Shown in pieces: positions 46,576 through 57,625 of a stretch of DNA of 64,000 bases (position 1 is the first letter of the stretch; every line of letters starts with the position of its first letter). Source of the DNA: Taxillus chinensis (lineage: Eukaryota; Streptophyta; Magnoliopsida; Santalales; Loranthaceae); contig CM042091.1 of assembly GCA_023512835.1 (NCBI GenBank), positions 35,974,107 through 36,038,106 of the forward strand, given 5' to 3'. The translations under genes were made by a program, and so were the position numbers. A model generated the notes under the pieces. That model saw only the letters and a list, made by a program, of their open reading frames with translations, ran no database searches and was not told the DNA's origin.

Positions 46576-47982
46576 TGTTGGGTCAAGCCCAGAATTTGGA
46601 TAATGCTGATAAAGCCTTATGTAATTTGATTTGAGATCTTCTGTATTTCTTTGATCGTTATAGAAGATATGTTATTAATCCGGAGATACACTCGTGAGAG
46701 CAAAGCTAAGGACAGGATACATAATCCTAATCCGGACAAGAGTGAGTGTCGTCAAACACTTGGTAAATAACCAAGTCACCAATACATATGGAATAAGGAA
46801 CATTCGTGCGGACTAAGAACTTAAAAGCTGGATTACGGAATCTGCTCTTAATATCTCAAATGGACTAAGTCAAATTGATGCGGAGTAAGAATATTGGTCT
46901 ACAAGGTCGCACGAAGTAAAAGAGTCGACACGGAGCTAAAAAGGTAAGTCTTCCACTCAAGTGAACTAAAGTAAAGAAGACACGGAGTAAGGTATCCGAG
47001 TCATTCATACATACGGAGTAAGGAAGTACTGATGCGGAATAAGGACCCGAGTCTTTATTCGCACGGAGTAAGGAAACCAGATGCGGAGTAAGGAATCCGG
47101 ACCACTCATTCATACGGAGTAAGGATGTGCTAATACGGAGTAAGCCATCCGATCCTTTAGACTCGCACGGAGTAAGGAACTTACATACGGAGTAGGGAAC
47201 TTACATGCGGAGTAAGGAAGCGCTGATACGGAATAAGCACTCCGACCTTCTCATTCACACGGAGTAAGGAAGCGCTGGCATGGACTAAGGATTCCAGTAC
47301 CAAATAGATACGGAGTAAGCAACCACTGACACGGAGTAAGGTTCCGAGCTTCATTAGCTACGGAGTAAGGAAAATTACACCGGACCAAGAATATGCTGCT
47401 TCAACTTAATCGCATTTAAAGTTATCAGCTCGTGGTGTCCCGATGTAAGACAAACTCATTGAGAACCTAAAGAATCTTACACGTGGATCACCCGGATATG
47501 TGGACACAACCTCAATTATGTTTGGGAACTCACAAAGGCACTTATACTCTTCAAACCCAAGATCTTGAGCTCCACAAACCCCAGCAGTCAAGGTAGAAAG
47601 ATTACTGAGGAATAGTTAGTGCTGAACGCATTCCGGAACTACAAGTTCCAAGGTTGTCTCTTAGGAATGTTTGTATAAATATTCATACTCGTACATTTGT
47701 GTATGTGTGCGTAAGCAAGCCAAGATCAACCCTATGTATGCACAAGAGTTCAAAAGATAGAATTAGGCTAGTGTGTGAATCCCTTTGTAAACAGAGTGTA
47801 AGAGAGTCTTACTTCTATTTTGTTGTATTTATCTTTTGATAATAAAACAAAATACTTCCACTATCTGGTTATCTTCCACAATGATTTTATCACTTAACTG
47901 GATAAGTGTTTGTGTCTTAAGAGATTAGAAAGAGTTTCGATAAGAGCCTATTCACCCCCCTCTAGGCTCCAAGGGACCATCA
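46576..47982 (+). repeat. 3' LTR of E1
   Basis: 1407 bp. Somewhat shorter than the 5' LTR, mostly because the motif array has fewer CGGAGTAAGGAAC units near 47175-47225. The TSD GAAAC follows at 47983-47987. Confidence 0.95.
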
Positions 47983-47987
47983 GAAAC

Positions 47988-48778
47988 GTTTCTTGTATTC
48001 TGCAATATTCTAACGCTATGTTAAAGTAAGGCATACTCCTTGCTTTTATAGGCCAGCCGTGGTAGAAAACCCTTCTGCTAGGGTTAAGCATGTTTCACCT
48101 TTTGATCTTCACCGTTGAAACATGTTCCGCTAGTCTCAGATGACATCCACGTGTTTTCCAGCACTTAGTGTACTCGGAAGTGTTAACCAAGTGATAACTT
48201 ACTTAAATGCGGCCTTCAGTGCATTTTGCTTCAACTAGCCACAGCCTCATAGATGTATGTTCCTCGTAGCTTTGCTCAGAGTCTTTACCTATGAATCATC
48301 GAGTCTGAGTCTTCAAACCTTGAGAATTGATCTTCCAATTCTTCTGCTCTTTGGCTTCGAAGCTAGGTTAGAACCAGTGTTTCACTAATGTAGCACTCTA
48401 CAAGCCTTTGAGCTCTATGAGTCTTCGACTCTTCAAAACACTGCCCTACACCTGCAATCTTCAAATCTTCGACCCTATGGATCTACGAGTGTGCGATCTT
48501 GTGTACCTTCTGTGGTGCTTCGAGCATGCTGGCCTGATGGTCTTCGACTCGACACCTACGAGTCATCTGATCTTTGACCCAGTAATCTATGAGTCTTTGA
48601 CCCAGATCTTCGACTTTGATAAGTACATGATTAGACTCCCTCTACGAGCTCACTCTAAGAGAGCACTCTATGATGTTATCTAACCCAGTACGGATCTTCG
48701 ACCCAGCGTCACCCGCTTCCGCATAATGTTTACATAATGTTGACAACAATGACAACTAATAAGATCGTGGGAACAACA
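47988..48778 (-). repeat. 3' LTR of H, proximal (U3) piece
   Basis: On the minus strand it begins TGTTGTTCCCACGATC right after the PPT. It holds an array of TCTTCGAC / ACGAGTC-like motifs (48290-48710). It joins 8805 across the E1 insertion for a total of about 1.25 kb. Confidence 0.8.
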
Positions 48779-48792
48779 ATTTCCCCCTTTGG
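48779..48792 (-). other. H polypurine tract
   Basis: Minus strand AAAGGGGGAAAT, bordering the LTR start TGTTGTTCCC. Confidence 0.85.
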
Positions 48793-48982
48793 AATTGTTG
48801 GCAACATATGTGAACACATTCTAAGCCTACGAACCTTCGAGGATCTCCACCTGAATAGCTCACATTACACTCCCCCTACATACAGTACACTCTTTTCTCC
48901 CCCTTCGCCAACCAATTGCAAAGAAAGAAGGGGAACCCCCTATAATACCGTCAGGCATGTGGAGGGAACTGCACAGACTATC

Positions 48983-49555
48983 CGTGTTTGTGTCTATCAA
49001 ACAACTCGGTGGATAGAGGTTTCGTGAGAATATCAGTAGTTTGTGCCAGTGTGGGAACATACACTAGTTCCACATTTCCCTCTTCCACTTGCTCTTTGAT
49101 GTAGTGGTAGTGATAATCAATATCCTTGGTCTTCGAGTGATGAACAAGATTCCTGCTGATGTTAATCGCACTCTGGTTATCACACCAATATTAACAGGCA
49201 ACTCCACATCCACTCCCAAGTCTGACAATTGAGTGCTCATCCATACCACTTGCATACATGCAGCATGTGCAGCTACATATTCAGCTTCGGCTGTGCTGTA
49301 GGCCACACTGCTTTGTTTTCGACTCAACCATGCAACACACTTAGAGCCCAGATAAAAACTACAGCCACTGGTAGAACGTCTATCATCAATATTTCCAGCC
49401 CAGTCTGCATCAGTGTATGCCTGTAGTTCAATGGAGTCCTTAGAGGGATACCACAACCCCATTTCTAATGTACCATGTAGGTATCTAAGGATCTGTTTGA
49501 TAGCTAGCAAGTGAGACTCCTTAGGATCTACCTGATATCTACTTACTTGACACAC
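48983..49555 (-). pseudogene. pol: H RNase H
   Basis: Copia RNase H: RYQVDPKESHLLAIKQILRY, LQAYTDADWAGNIDDRRSTS, CVAWLSRKQSSVAYSTAEAE and AACMQVVWMSTQLSDLGV. One frameshift near 49185 moves the frame. Then HHSKTKDIDYHYHYIKEQVE and a TDILTKPLS-type end follow to a stop near 48983. RNase H removes the RNA strand during reverse transcription. Confidence 0.85.
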
Positions 49556-49559
49556 AGCT

Positions 49560-49909
49560 TACATCAGGTCAGGTCTAGAGGCTGTAATATATAAGAGGCT
49601 TCCAATCATGCCAGATATTCCTTCTGATTGACACTAGAGCCTTCCTGATCCTTGTGTAGTTTGCAGCCTATACCCATTGGCGTTCGAACAGGCTTGCTGT
49701 CCTCCATACCATACTTCTTCAATAATTCTTTGGCATACTTGTGCTGTGATATAAAAATGCCTTTAGCAGTCTACCTAATCTGTAATCCCAATAAGTAGGT
49801 TAATTCTCCTATGAGAGACATCTCAAATTCATCACTCATTCTTCTAGCAAAATCTTCACATAATCCTGAGTGACTTCCTCTAAATATAATGTCATTTACA
49901 TAGACTATG
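49560..49909 (-). pseudogene. pol: H reverse transcriptase, C-terminal piece
   Basis: On the minus strand it begins at the S1 junction with VYVNDIIFRGSHSGLCED (active-site Asp changed to Asn). It continues with FEMSLIGELTYLLGLQI and KYAKELLKKYGMEDSKPV-like segments to the RNase H. The TSD copy GTAGT is at 49910-49914. Confidence 0.85.
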
Positions 49910-49914
49910 GTAGT

Positions 49915-52900
49915 TGTCATCACCAGATTTTGTCCGGGGGGAAACCCGCTTTTGGGGATGCGATTCTCCCACCCTTCACCCGAATGGTGATGAAAAGAAA
50001 CAACAGAGTCACCACCAACTATTTTAGGGGTGCAGTTGGTCAGCTAAAATAGTCTACGTCCCCAAAGTTGGGTTCGGGAGTTTGTTACATGCGAAGAAGG
50101 ATTAGCACCCCCGCAACGCCCTTTCGGTACCTATCTTAGGACTTAGGAGGTTTCTACTTTGTTCTAATTACTTAATTAAATTTTACTTATCTGACCTAAG
50201 ATTGTTTAGTCTTAGAATTTTTACTCTTTATTTTTTTATTTTTTTTTACATTATTTGTTAAAATTGAGTTAAATTGCAATTAAGCCTAAGACCCTAAGGA
50301 AGAAATCTAAATGGCTTTGGGTTCTTTTAAAATCGTTATTAAAGTCCAAGATGAGAGCTAAGTTATCCAAAATCTAAAAGGGTTTGAACTGTTTCATTTA
50401 AGTCCTACGTTAGCATTCTAAATGTTACAATTGTGATAAGGGTAAAAAATAAACAAATAAATAATGTCAATTGTAAAAATCCAAGTGTTTGAAACATTTT
50501 TTTTGTTTTGTTTTGGAAATGAAATGGTGAAAAATAAGAGTTTTTTGTTTGTTTGTTTTTTTTTAAGAAATAAAACGATAACAAAACCATTAAAAATACA
50601 AATAAAAGTGTAGTGTGTGAAAGTGACATAAAAAAAAAACAAAGCTCTCTTTTTTTACTCTCCTTTTTTTTACTCTTTCTTTCTTTTTTTTCTTTTTTTT
50701 TTCACTATTTTGGGTTTTTACATATTATAAAGGGAAGAAAAAGAGGTCACATGACCTGATTACACATAAAAAGAAAGAAAGAAAAAGACAAAAAAAGAAG
50801 AAGACAAAATTAAATAGAATTTAAAAGACACATATTAATGCTGCTCCTGCAAAACAAATGTTAAAAAAACTAACAAATCTCTAGAGTCATCACATAGAAA
50901 GAAAAACAAACAAAACAAATCTATGGACTATGGATTTTTAAACCAAAACCGCATTTTGAACTGGCTAGAGAAAACGTCTACATCACCTGCTTAGGAAAAA
51001 CAACACTTATGACATGGGAGAGTCCCAAAACCATGGACAAATTAATCAACAGTAACACCAGACAGATCAATAACATGAGAAAAGGGAGATGTAATATGAA
51101 TGAAAACCAAAGAGATGAACCCTTATGCCATATGCAGGTAATCCTAAACGGACAGATTATAACATCAGTAATTAAACGGACAGATTATAACATCAATGGT
51201 TTAAAGATAGTATTTGATAAACAAGGACATTATACTCTAATCCTGCGGGAATCATGACAAAACCAAAGCAAGCTACAATCCAGTTTTCCAAACTCGTGCG
51301 ATAAATAGAGCCGGGGAGGAATAGAGAATTTCCATAGAGGTGTAAAAGTGAAACATGGAGGAATTTGAACCTACTCAGAGAATGCAGACTTGATCCTAAC
51401 AAGAGGGGGTGATATCTGTTAAAATCTAAAAGAAATGAAAGTGAAATAAAACAATCTAAAGGACAGATCACAAAACTCACGTTGACATGCATACTAACAA
51501 AACGTACTAATAAAGCATGAAACACACATATTAACAAAGCATACTAACAAAACATGAATCATGCCGAACAAACCCACACAATCAACTTTTCTTTCACTGC
51601 TTTCTTGCTCCCTCGGGTAACCCGTGGACAGGCGATGAAGTAGGGAGATACGAGGTGGTGAAGGCGTCTCAGGATGGCATCTCTCTAGTGCAGCAGCGGC
51701 CAGGGAAGCTCCTCACAACGGCAGCACCGGCAGGGAGCGATGGCTCTGGACTGGCGTTCGTCTGGGTTAGCGTTTGTCCGGGAGGGCGATGTCGATGGGC
51801 TGGCATTTGTCCAGGAGGGCGATGTTGATGGGCTGGCATGCGTCTGGTAACATTACGTATTGGGGAGGCGCCAGGTTGATGTTGTTCATTGGAGGGTGAC
51901 ATCGATGGGTCGACATAGGATACGTTAGCTCATCGGTGCGGCAGTGTCGTGGGGAAGGTGCTGCGTCGGGGTTCAAATTGCCAGCATCATGGCCTGGTGC
52001 TTGGGAGGACGCTTGGCGAGCTGTGGTGGTGGAGGGGAAAAACGGGTAAGGTGAATGGACTGTGCGAGGGTTGTGATCGTGGTTGGATGGCGGTGGCTAA
52101 TTTCGGCCAGGGGACTCTCGATGAAGGGTGAGGATGAAGATTGAAGAGTGAACATTGATTTTATTTTTGGATCGTGAAGAGAGCCCCCCACGATTGTGCT
52201 TCGAATTGGCTTTTATAGACAGAGAAGGGTGGTTAAGGTTCAAGGTCTCATTAGGTTCGACGACCGGCCATAGCTGGTTCAGTGGGGCTCAGCCATGGTG
52301 GCTTGGCTCAGGTAGATAGCGTGGAGAGATGGTGACTGGCGAGGACCCTTGTTCGGTTCGGGTTGGACTTGGTCTATGGGAGGCCGAGAGAGGGGATAAG
52401 GAAATCGGCTAGCATCGACGTGGATCCCCGGCTGGTACGGCGGCCATGGCGTGGCATTGGAGGTGAAGACGAAATGGGGAAGAGAGAGGGGCAAAAGAGA
52501 CGATGGGTTTGGTAGGAAGAGATAAGGGAGAGGTACTTTTGTGGTTATTGTTTTTTTGCTTTGTTTTATTTTATTTTCATTTTTCTGTTTTGTTTTTATT
52601 TTGTGTTTTATGATTATGAACCAATATAAAGCTGACACGTGGCCAAGAGTTGGTGGGAAAAGGAAAGAGAAAACAAAAAAGAATTTCCTTGCTCCATTTT
52701 GTAATTTTTAACTGATATTTTGGGTTTTTGGGATTGGTAGAACAATCAGGCTTTCAATAAAATGTGAAACAATTATTTTTGGACTCGGGACGTCACAACA
52801 AGCGATCCCGTGTCATTTTTATTTGAAAATGAGTTTGTTTTTGTGCCAAGACTGTACTGCACGTTCCTAAACTGCTTTATTACCGAAAAAGCATATATTT

Positions 52901-53286
52901 TTCTATTTTTCCAAAAATAAGCTCTGTGAGCGAATATATACAATATATATGTCAAAATTCTCAGAATGATGAGAGAATTAAGAAAATGAGGTTCATGACC
53001 TGATCCGGAGTGCCGTTTTGAATATTGACTGCTAGTTCATCGCCGTTAGTGGTCCAAATACGGTTTTGACCATAACTTCTTCGTTTGACCTCGGATTTGA
53101 GTGCGGTCGAAGGCGTTGATCTTCAAATTTGATTTTCTATCGCCCGGGACTAGATTTTTGGTGTTTTAAAGCCTTTTTAAAGAAGTCATCACAATACCCC
53201 CTCAAATCGACAATCACGTCTCTTTATTTAATGTATAAAGCAAAAAATGAATGTTATGTCCAAGCCGGACAAAATGGGGTCCAACA
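49915..53286 (-). mobile_element. Element S1: 3.37-kb LTR-like unit without genes, in H RT
   Basis: Plus-strand ends are TGTCATCACC and GGTCCAACA (TG...CA) with an imperfect terminal inverted repeat (both ends carry ATTTTGTCCGG-like sequence). It is flanked by GTAGT (49910-49914) and GTAGC (53287-53291), a 5-bp TSD with one change. Removing the unit and one repeat lets the H RT frame continue. The inside is AT-rich and low in complexity on the left, GC-richer around 51600-52500, with no recognisable protein. Best explained as a solo LTR of a long-LTR gypsy family or a LARD-type element. Relative of 1-2407. Strand is relative only. Confidence 0.85.
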
Positions 53287-53291
53287 GTAGC

Positions 53292-53444
53292 CAGCTATCC
53301 TTTGTCTGAATTTAGTATATATAAGTTATGATCTACTGTTCCCCTACTGAAATTCATCTTCTTCAAATACCCATCCAATCGGCTATACCATGCTCTGGGA
53401 GCCTGTTTCAAGCCATACAAGGCTTTTTTCAGTGTGCATACGTG
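53292..53444 (-). pseudogene. pol: H reverse transcriptase, middle piece
   Basis: Minus strand [20 protein letters not shown], then LDGYLKKMNFSRGTVDHNLY and an in-frame stop just before the S1 junction. It joins 49909 on one side (across S1) and 55658 on the other (across S2). Confidence 0.9.
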
Positions 53445-54581
53445 TGTCTTGTCACACCCCCGAATTCCAGGGAACCTGGAACCGGGTACATGACTTCCCC
53501 TTGCCCGCACCCGAAAGGTCAAGGGGTTGGTGACTAGCACCAATAGAGACTACACCGCGGGTGCTGTCTCAAATATGCAACCCTGTACAGTCATACATCA
53601 AGGGTAATCCTGTACTTTCCCATACATCATCATGCATACAATAAGTCAAACAGTCATACAGGCATCACATCACAAACAATATGCAAATACAACTGTCCAC
53701 GGACCCATGTCCGGGATACAACACAAAATACAATACAAAATATAGTACTCATCCATCAGAGTAGTGGGCACGTCCTCCTGGAAGAAAGTCCTCCACTAGT
53801 CTCGGGTCACACCTGCAAGGGGAAATAACAAGTAGGGGTGAGCGAGAAGCTCAGTAGGTCACCCTAATACTCCATATCATGCAAACATACAAGTCTATAC
53901 TACATGCTCTGTGTACTCGTGCATTATGTAGTGTGCACAATCATCAGGACTCAGCCTGCAAACAAACATCAGGACCCAGCCTGCCCACACAGGACAGTCT
54001 GTCCACGATCCTCCACGGGATCCCAACTCAGGGCACTCAGCCCTAGCTCCACGAGCTCAATGGCTCACTTAGGCCTTAGCCTGTCCACAGCGCAATATGC
54101 CCGGCCACAGTCGCCACACAGGCCTGCCATCGGCACATATGCCTGCCACGTCAACCATATAGCACCATCGGTGCACCACGGTGAGAACCCAACAAGTCAT
54201 GGAACCTAAGTCCCAAATCCACAACCCAACATACCAACACCAATATGGTCTTAAGGTGTACAACACTCCCTTTAGAAATGTAGCCAGTCTTCACAAGTCG
54301 ATCCTCATTCCTTGACTAAGGAAGGAGATACCCTTAGCAACTATTTTCTTGCAATAAAAAGTCCCGGCATTGGGTCTCCATATCATAACTAAGATAATCT
54401 GATTTTTGGGGATTTTTCTGAGATGTCTAACCCCACTTTCCAAAAATTCACCTCTACGAAAAACTGGATTTTTCCGAGATTTTACACTAAATCCAATTTT
54501 CACATTTTGAAGGAGTGAGAATTTATTTTTCTAGTATTTTTCTTTGAATCCAAATGGGGGTATTTCATTATTTACATTGTA

Positions 54582-54637
54582 GAGGCATAATGGTTTACAA
54601 TGTAAATGGAGAGGCATAATGGTTTACAATGTAAATG
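54582..54637 (+). repeat. 29-bp tandem duplication in S2
   Basis: GAGGCATAATGGTTTACAAT followed by GTAAATG occurs at 54582 and 54611. Confidence 0.9.
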
Positions 54638-54670
54638 TCCAGTGCAGTGCAGTTGCACTCCTGTGGATTA

Positions 54671-54865
54671 AAGCTGCGGATTGATGCTGCGGAATTGATG
54701 CTACGGATTGATGCTGCAGAAACACTGCTGCGGAGCGATGCTACAGATCACTGCTGCTGATCCAGACTACTGATCCGGACTAACTGCTCCGGACTACTGA
54801 TCTAGACTAACTACTCCGGACTACTGATCTAGACTAACTACTCTGGACTACTGATCCGGACTAAC
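54671..54865 (+). repeat. Two short tandem arrays in S2 LTR
   Basis: About five variants of GCTGCGGATTGAT (54671-54740), then four ~27-bp units of ACTACTGATC(C/T)(G/A)GACTAAC with CCGGA steps (54768-54865). Confidence 0.85.
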
Positions 54866-55288
54866 GAAGCTGCTGACTCCACAACTTCTAACTGCGAAGC
54901 TGCTGACTCCATAGCTGTTGACTACGAACCCTTACAGTTCGCCTAGGTTACTGTTCATCATCGTTTTTGGCCTATTTTTCGTCTAGAATCAACCCAGCAA
55001 CCGCCAGGAACTCACAAACACACGTTTTACTAAACAGAGTACAAAATTACATACCCAAACTGATATAAATCAGTTCTTACCCACAGATCTTATGCTAAAA
55101 CATTAGATCTAACCCAAAAATTGGGTTTCCCCCAAAACCTAGGGTTCAAGCTCAAATTCATAAATCATGATAAATTCATGCATATTCAAAGACCAAATCG
55201 AGACAAGAGGTTCAAGGACAGCTACCTGGAAAGATTATTTGCGATCCACGAGTTCCAATTGCCCCAAAATCACCAAAGGAAGTTCTTC

Positions 55289-55289
55289 A

Positions 55290-55322
<33 letters not shown>
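55289..55322 (+). repeat. (CT)n microsatellite
   Basis: About 16 CT units in the S2 LTR. Confidence 0.95.
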
Positions 55323-55323
<1 letters not shown>

Positions 55324-55657
55324 CTTAAACACGCACACACCAAGCAAAATAAAGGGATAATGCAGTTTCTTAATTATTTATACTGCTGCCAATAATTGGC
55401 CTCCCAGCAATAATTGATGCGAACGCAATAATTGACCTCCCGATGTCACAAACTCTAAATTGAGCCCAATTACTGTCAAAACGCTCGAAATAACGAGCAT
55501 AACACTAAACAGATATTATCACACTCCAATTACTTGGGCCCGACTCAGAATTGGGCCTAAGTACTATCAAAATGCTCACATCAAAGACTACACTACCGTC
55601 CAGATAGTTGCATTCCCATAGAATGGCTATCTCTCAACACTACCCAAATACGTGTCT

Positions 55658-56034
55658 TTACATGTCTCATCATTAGCAATCTGTACTCCATCTGGTTGCT
55701 CAATATATACTTCTTTGTTTAGCAAACCATTCAAAAACGCATACTTCACATCCATTTGATGGACTTTAAATCTCTTATGTCCTGCTAGTGCAGGAAACAT
55801 CCGAATTGTTTCTAACCTTGCTACTGGTCCAAAAGTTTCATGCACATCGATACCCTCAATTTGAGAATATTCTTTGCATACCAGTCTAGCCTTGTTCCTG
55901 ACAACCTTGCCATCTTCATTCAGTTTATTTCTGAATACCCACTTTGTTCTGATGACATTCTTGTTCTGAGGTCTAGGAATTAACTCCCATGTCTTGCTCT
56001 TTTCAATTTGATCTAGCTCATCATTCATTGCTAT
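55658..56034 (-). pseudogene. pol: H reverse transcriptase, N-terminal piece
   Basis: Minus strand [79 protein letters not shown] and then [10 protein letters not shown] up to the S2 junction. KEYSQ and FGPVA replace the usual KGYSQ and FAPVA, signs of decay. Confidence 0.9.
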
Positions 56035-57230
56035 GATCTAAGCTTTATCCTCTACTGCTTCTCCAATTAATTGTGGCTCTATTTGAGAGAGCAATGTGGT
56101 AGCTCTTGTAAACTTTCTCCTGGTAGTTACATTGGCTTGGGGATCGCTAAAGATATGATCCTTGTTATGCACACTAGACCATGTCCTCCTAGTCTTTTTA
56201 GTTGGATCTTCTCCAGGATTGGACTCTTCCTTCTTTTCTTCATCAGACTTCTCTAAGTCTTTGTCCTCAACTCTCTCTTCTTTTTCATGCTCAGACTTTT
56301 CTTCCTCCTAAGGTTCTGCTTCTTCAAGTTCTGGATCTTCATATTCAGTCACATCCTTCTTCCAGTTCTCATCAACCTTAACTTCACTTGAAGTTATGAC
56401 TTTTCCAAGTCTTGGAAGAAATACTCTATAACCCTTTGTCTGATATGAATATCCAATAAATGTTCCTTCCTCAGATCTTGCATGAAACTTTCCTCTTCCT
56501 TTCTCCTTTATCTTCACAAAGCAAGGACTTCCAAATATTCTGAAGTATTTGGCTGTTGACTTCTTCCCACACCATAATTCATAGGGTGTGCGGTCTGTCC
56601 TAGGTCTCAATGTCACTCTGTTTAGTAAGTGTACTGCTGTTCTGGTTACCTCTATCCAAAATCTTGCATGTAGATTAGCTTCTAGCAGTAGGGTTCTGCC
56701 CATTTCAATGACAGCCCTATTCTTACTTTCAACAACCCCATTTTGTTGTGGAGTTCTTGCTGCTAATAGTTGATGCTGAATCCCATGTTTATTCAAGTAC
56801 CTTTCATAGGTGTCATTAGTGAATTTAGTACCTTGATCAAATCTTAAAATTTTAATCCTTCGACCACAGTCATTCTCAGCTATTCTTCTATACTTCTTGA
56901 AGCAGTCTATAGCTTCTGTCTTGTGCTTCAAATACATAATGCAGGTCCTCCTGGTGAAATCATTCACAAATAGAATGAAGTACCTTTCATCATTGAGTCC
57001 TTTGTTCCTCATTGGTCCACATAGGTCTGTATGCACAATATCCAGAGCTGCTTCTAAACTATACTCCTTCACATGATAATGAAATCTGGCTTGTTTTCCA
57101 TGTAAGCATGCTGAGCAGACATGCTCTCTTTCTCTTTTAATATTTGGGATATCCTTGATAGCCTTGCAATTCACAAGTCTTCTCATATTCTTCTGATTCG
57201 GATGTCCTAGTCTTCTATGTCAGAGTTTAT
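56035..57230 (-). pseudogene. pol: H integrase
   Basis: Zinc-binding head (RLGHPNQKNMRRLVNCKAI; CSACLHGKQARFHYHVKE). The core has HTDLCGPMRNKG, ILRFDQGTKFTND (Ser to Phe before the Asp, Glu to Lys after) and TPQQNGVVESKNRAVIEMG, so the DDE residues remain. C-terminus TPYELWCGKKSTAKYFRIFG and FIGYSYQTKGYRVF. 292 codons are open from 57186 to 56308; the Glu/Lys-rich tail (56035-56307) has stops. Confidence 0.9.
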
Positions 57231-57389
57231 TTTCTTTTAACTTTGTTATATTACAGCTATGGGTCTTGCTTTCATCAATTACATACAAGTCCCCATCTAT
57301 CCTTCTTCTAGTTGCTACTGTGTTGCCATTCTTCTCTTCACTTGGCAACCAGTTTTAGTAAAAGTCACTTCATGACCTGCATCACACAG

Positions 57390-57625
57390 CTAGCTGATGG
57401 ATGCTAGATTATATTTCAACCCTTCAACATGTAGCACATCCTTCAGTTTGTTCTTATCCCATTTGGCAGAGCCTAGCCCATTGATTTTCAGAGAGCTGTC
57501 ATTGCCAAATCTCACTTTGCCAGACTTGTCTGTATTCACATCTGACAACTTCTTTAGATCATCAATCATGTGACCTGAACATCCATTGTCAAGGATCCAC
57601 TGTCTGTCTTTAATGTCTGCCTTCA
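57390..57625 (-). pseudogene. pol: H protease
   Basis: Minus strand RQWILDNGCSGHMIDDLKKL: the usual DSG catalytic triad reads DNG. Then SGKVRFGNDSSLKINGLGSA and VLHVEGLKYNLASIS to a stop at 57390. The Asp remains, but the Ser-to-Asn change probably weakens or kills activity. Confidence 0.85.

Larger units (their letters stand above)
8806..47982 (+). mobile_element. Element E1: SIRE/Maximus-like Ty1/copia with extra ORF2, split by E2
   Basis: LTRs at 8806-10234 and 46576-47982 start TGTTGG and end CCATCA. They are flanked by the TSD GAAAC (8801-8805 and 47983-47987). The interior runs PBS, gag, pol, spacer, ORF2, then resumes after nested E2 at 46480 with the last stretch before the PPT and 3' LTR. 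Without the insertion E1 is about 12.6 kb. The extra gene after pol, two CCHC knuckles and a Met PBS fit the SIRE/Maximus lineage of copia. The LTRs differ at about 6 of the first ~96 bases by eye, so E1 is older than its inserts. Confidence 0.95.
53450..55652 (-). mobile_element. Element S2: gypsy solo LTR (family of B) in H RT
   Basis: The right end (plus strand TGTCACACCCCCG at 53450) is the complement of ...GTGTGACA, the LTR end seen in B. Homology to B covers about the first 430 bases (53450-53880); the rest is divergent. Flanked by TGTCT (53445-53449 and 55653-55657). The far end does not show a clean TG/CA, so that edge is less certain. No internal region or PBS, hence a solo LTR. It contains motif arrays at 54671-54865, a TATAAATAA on the minus strand near 55375, and a CT microsatellite. 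Confidence 0.8.

Noticed and set aside
44999..47982. Head-to-head LTRs looking like a giant inverted repeat or foldback element
   Set aside because: Fully explained by E2 (minus) inserted 107 bases before the 3' LTR of E1 (plus), with TSD GAATG on both sides.
51669..52191. His/Pro/Arg-rich ORFs in the GC-richer part of S1, possible captured host gene
   Set aside because: Short, overlapping on both strands and without known motifs; no support beyond base composition.
49915..53286. Large MITE or DNA transposon with terminal inverted repeats
   Set aside because: TG...CA ends with a 5-bp TSD and a relative ending the same way fit an LTR unit; the inverted ends are short and imperfect, as in LTRs.
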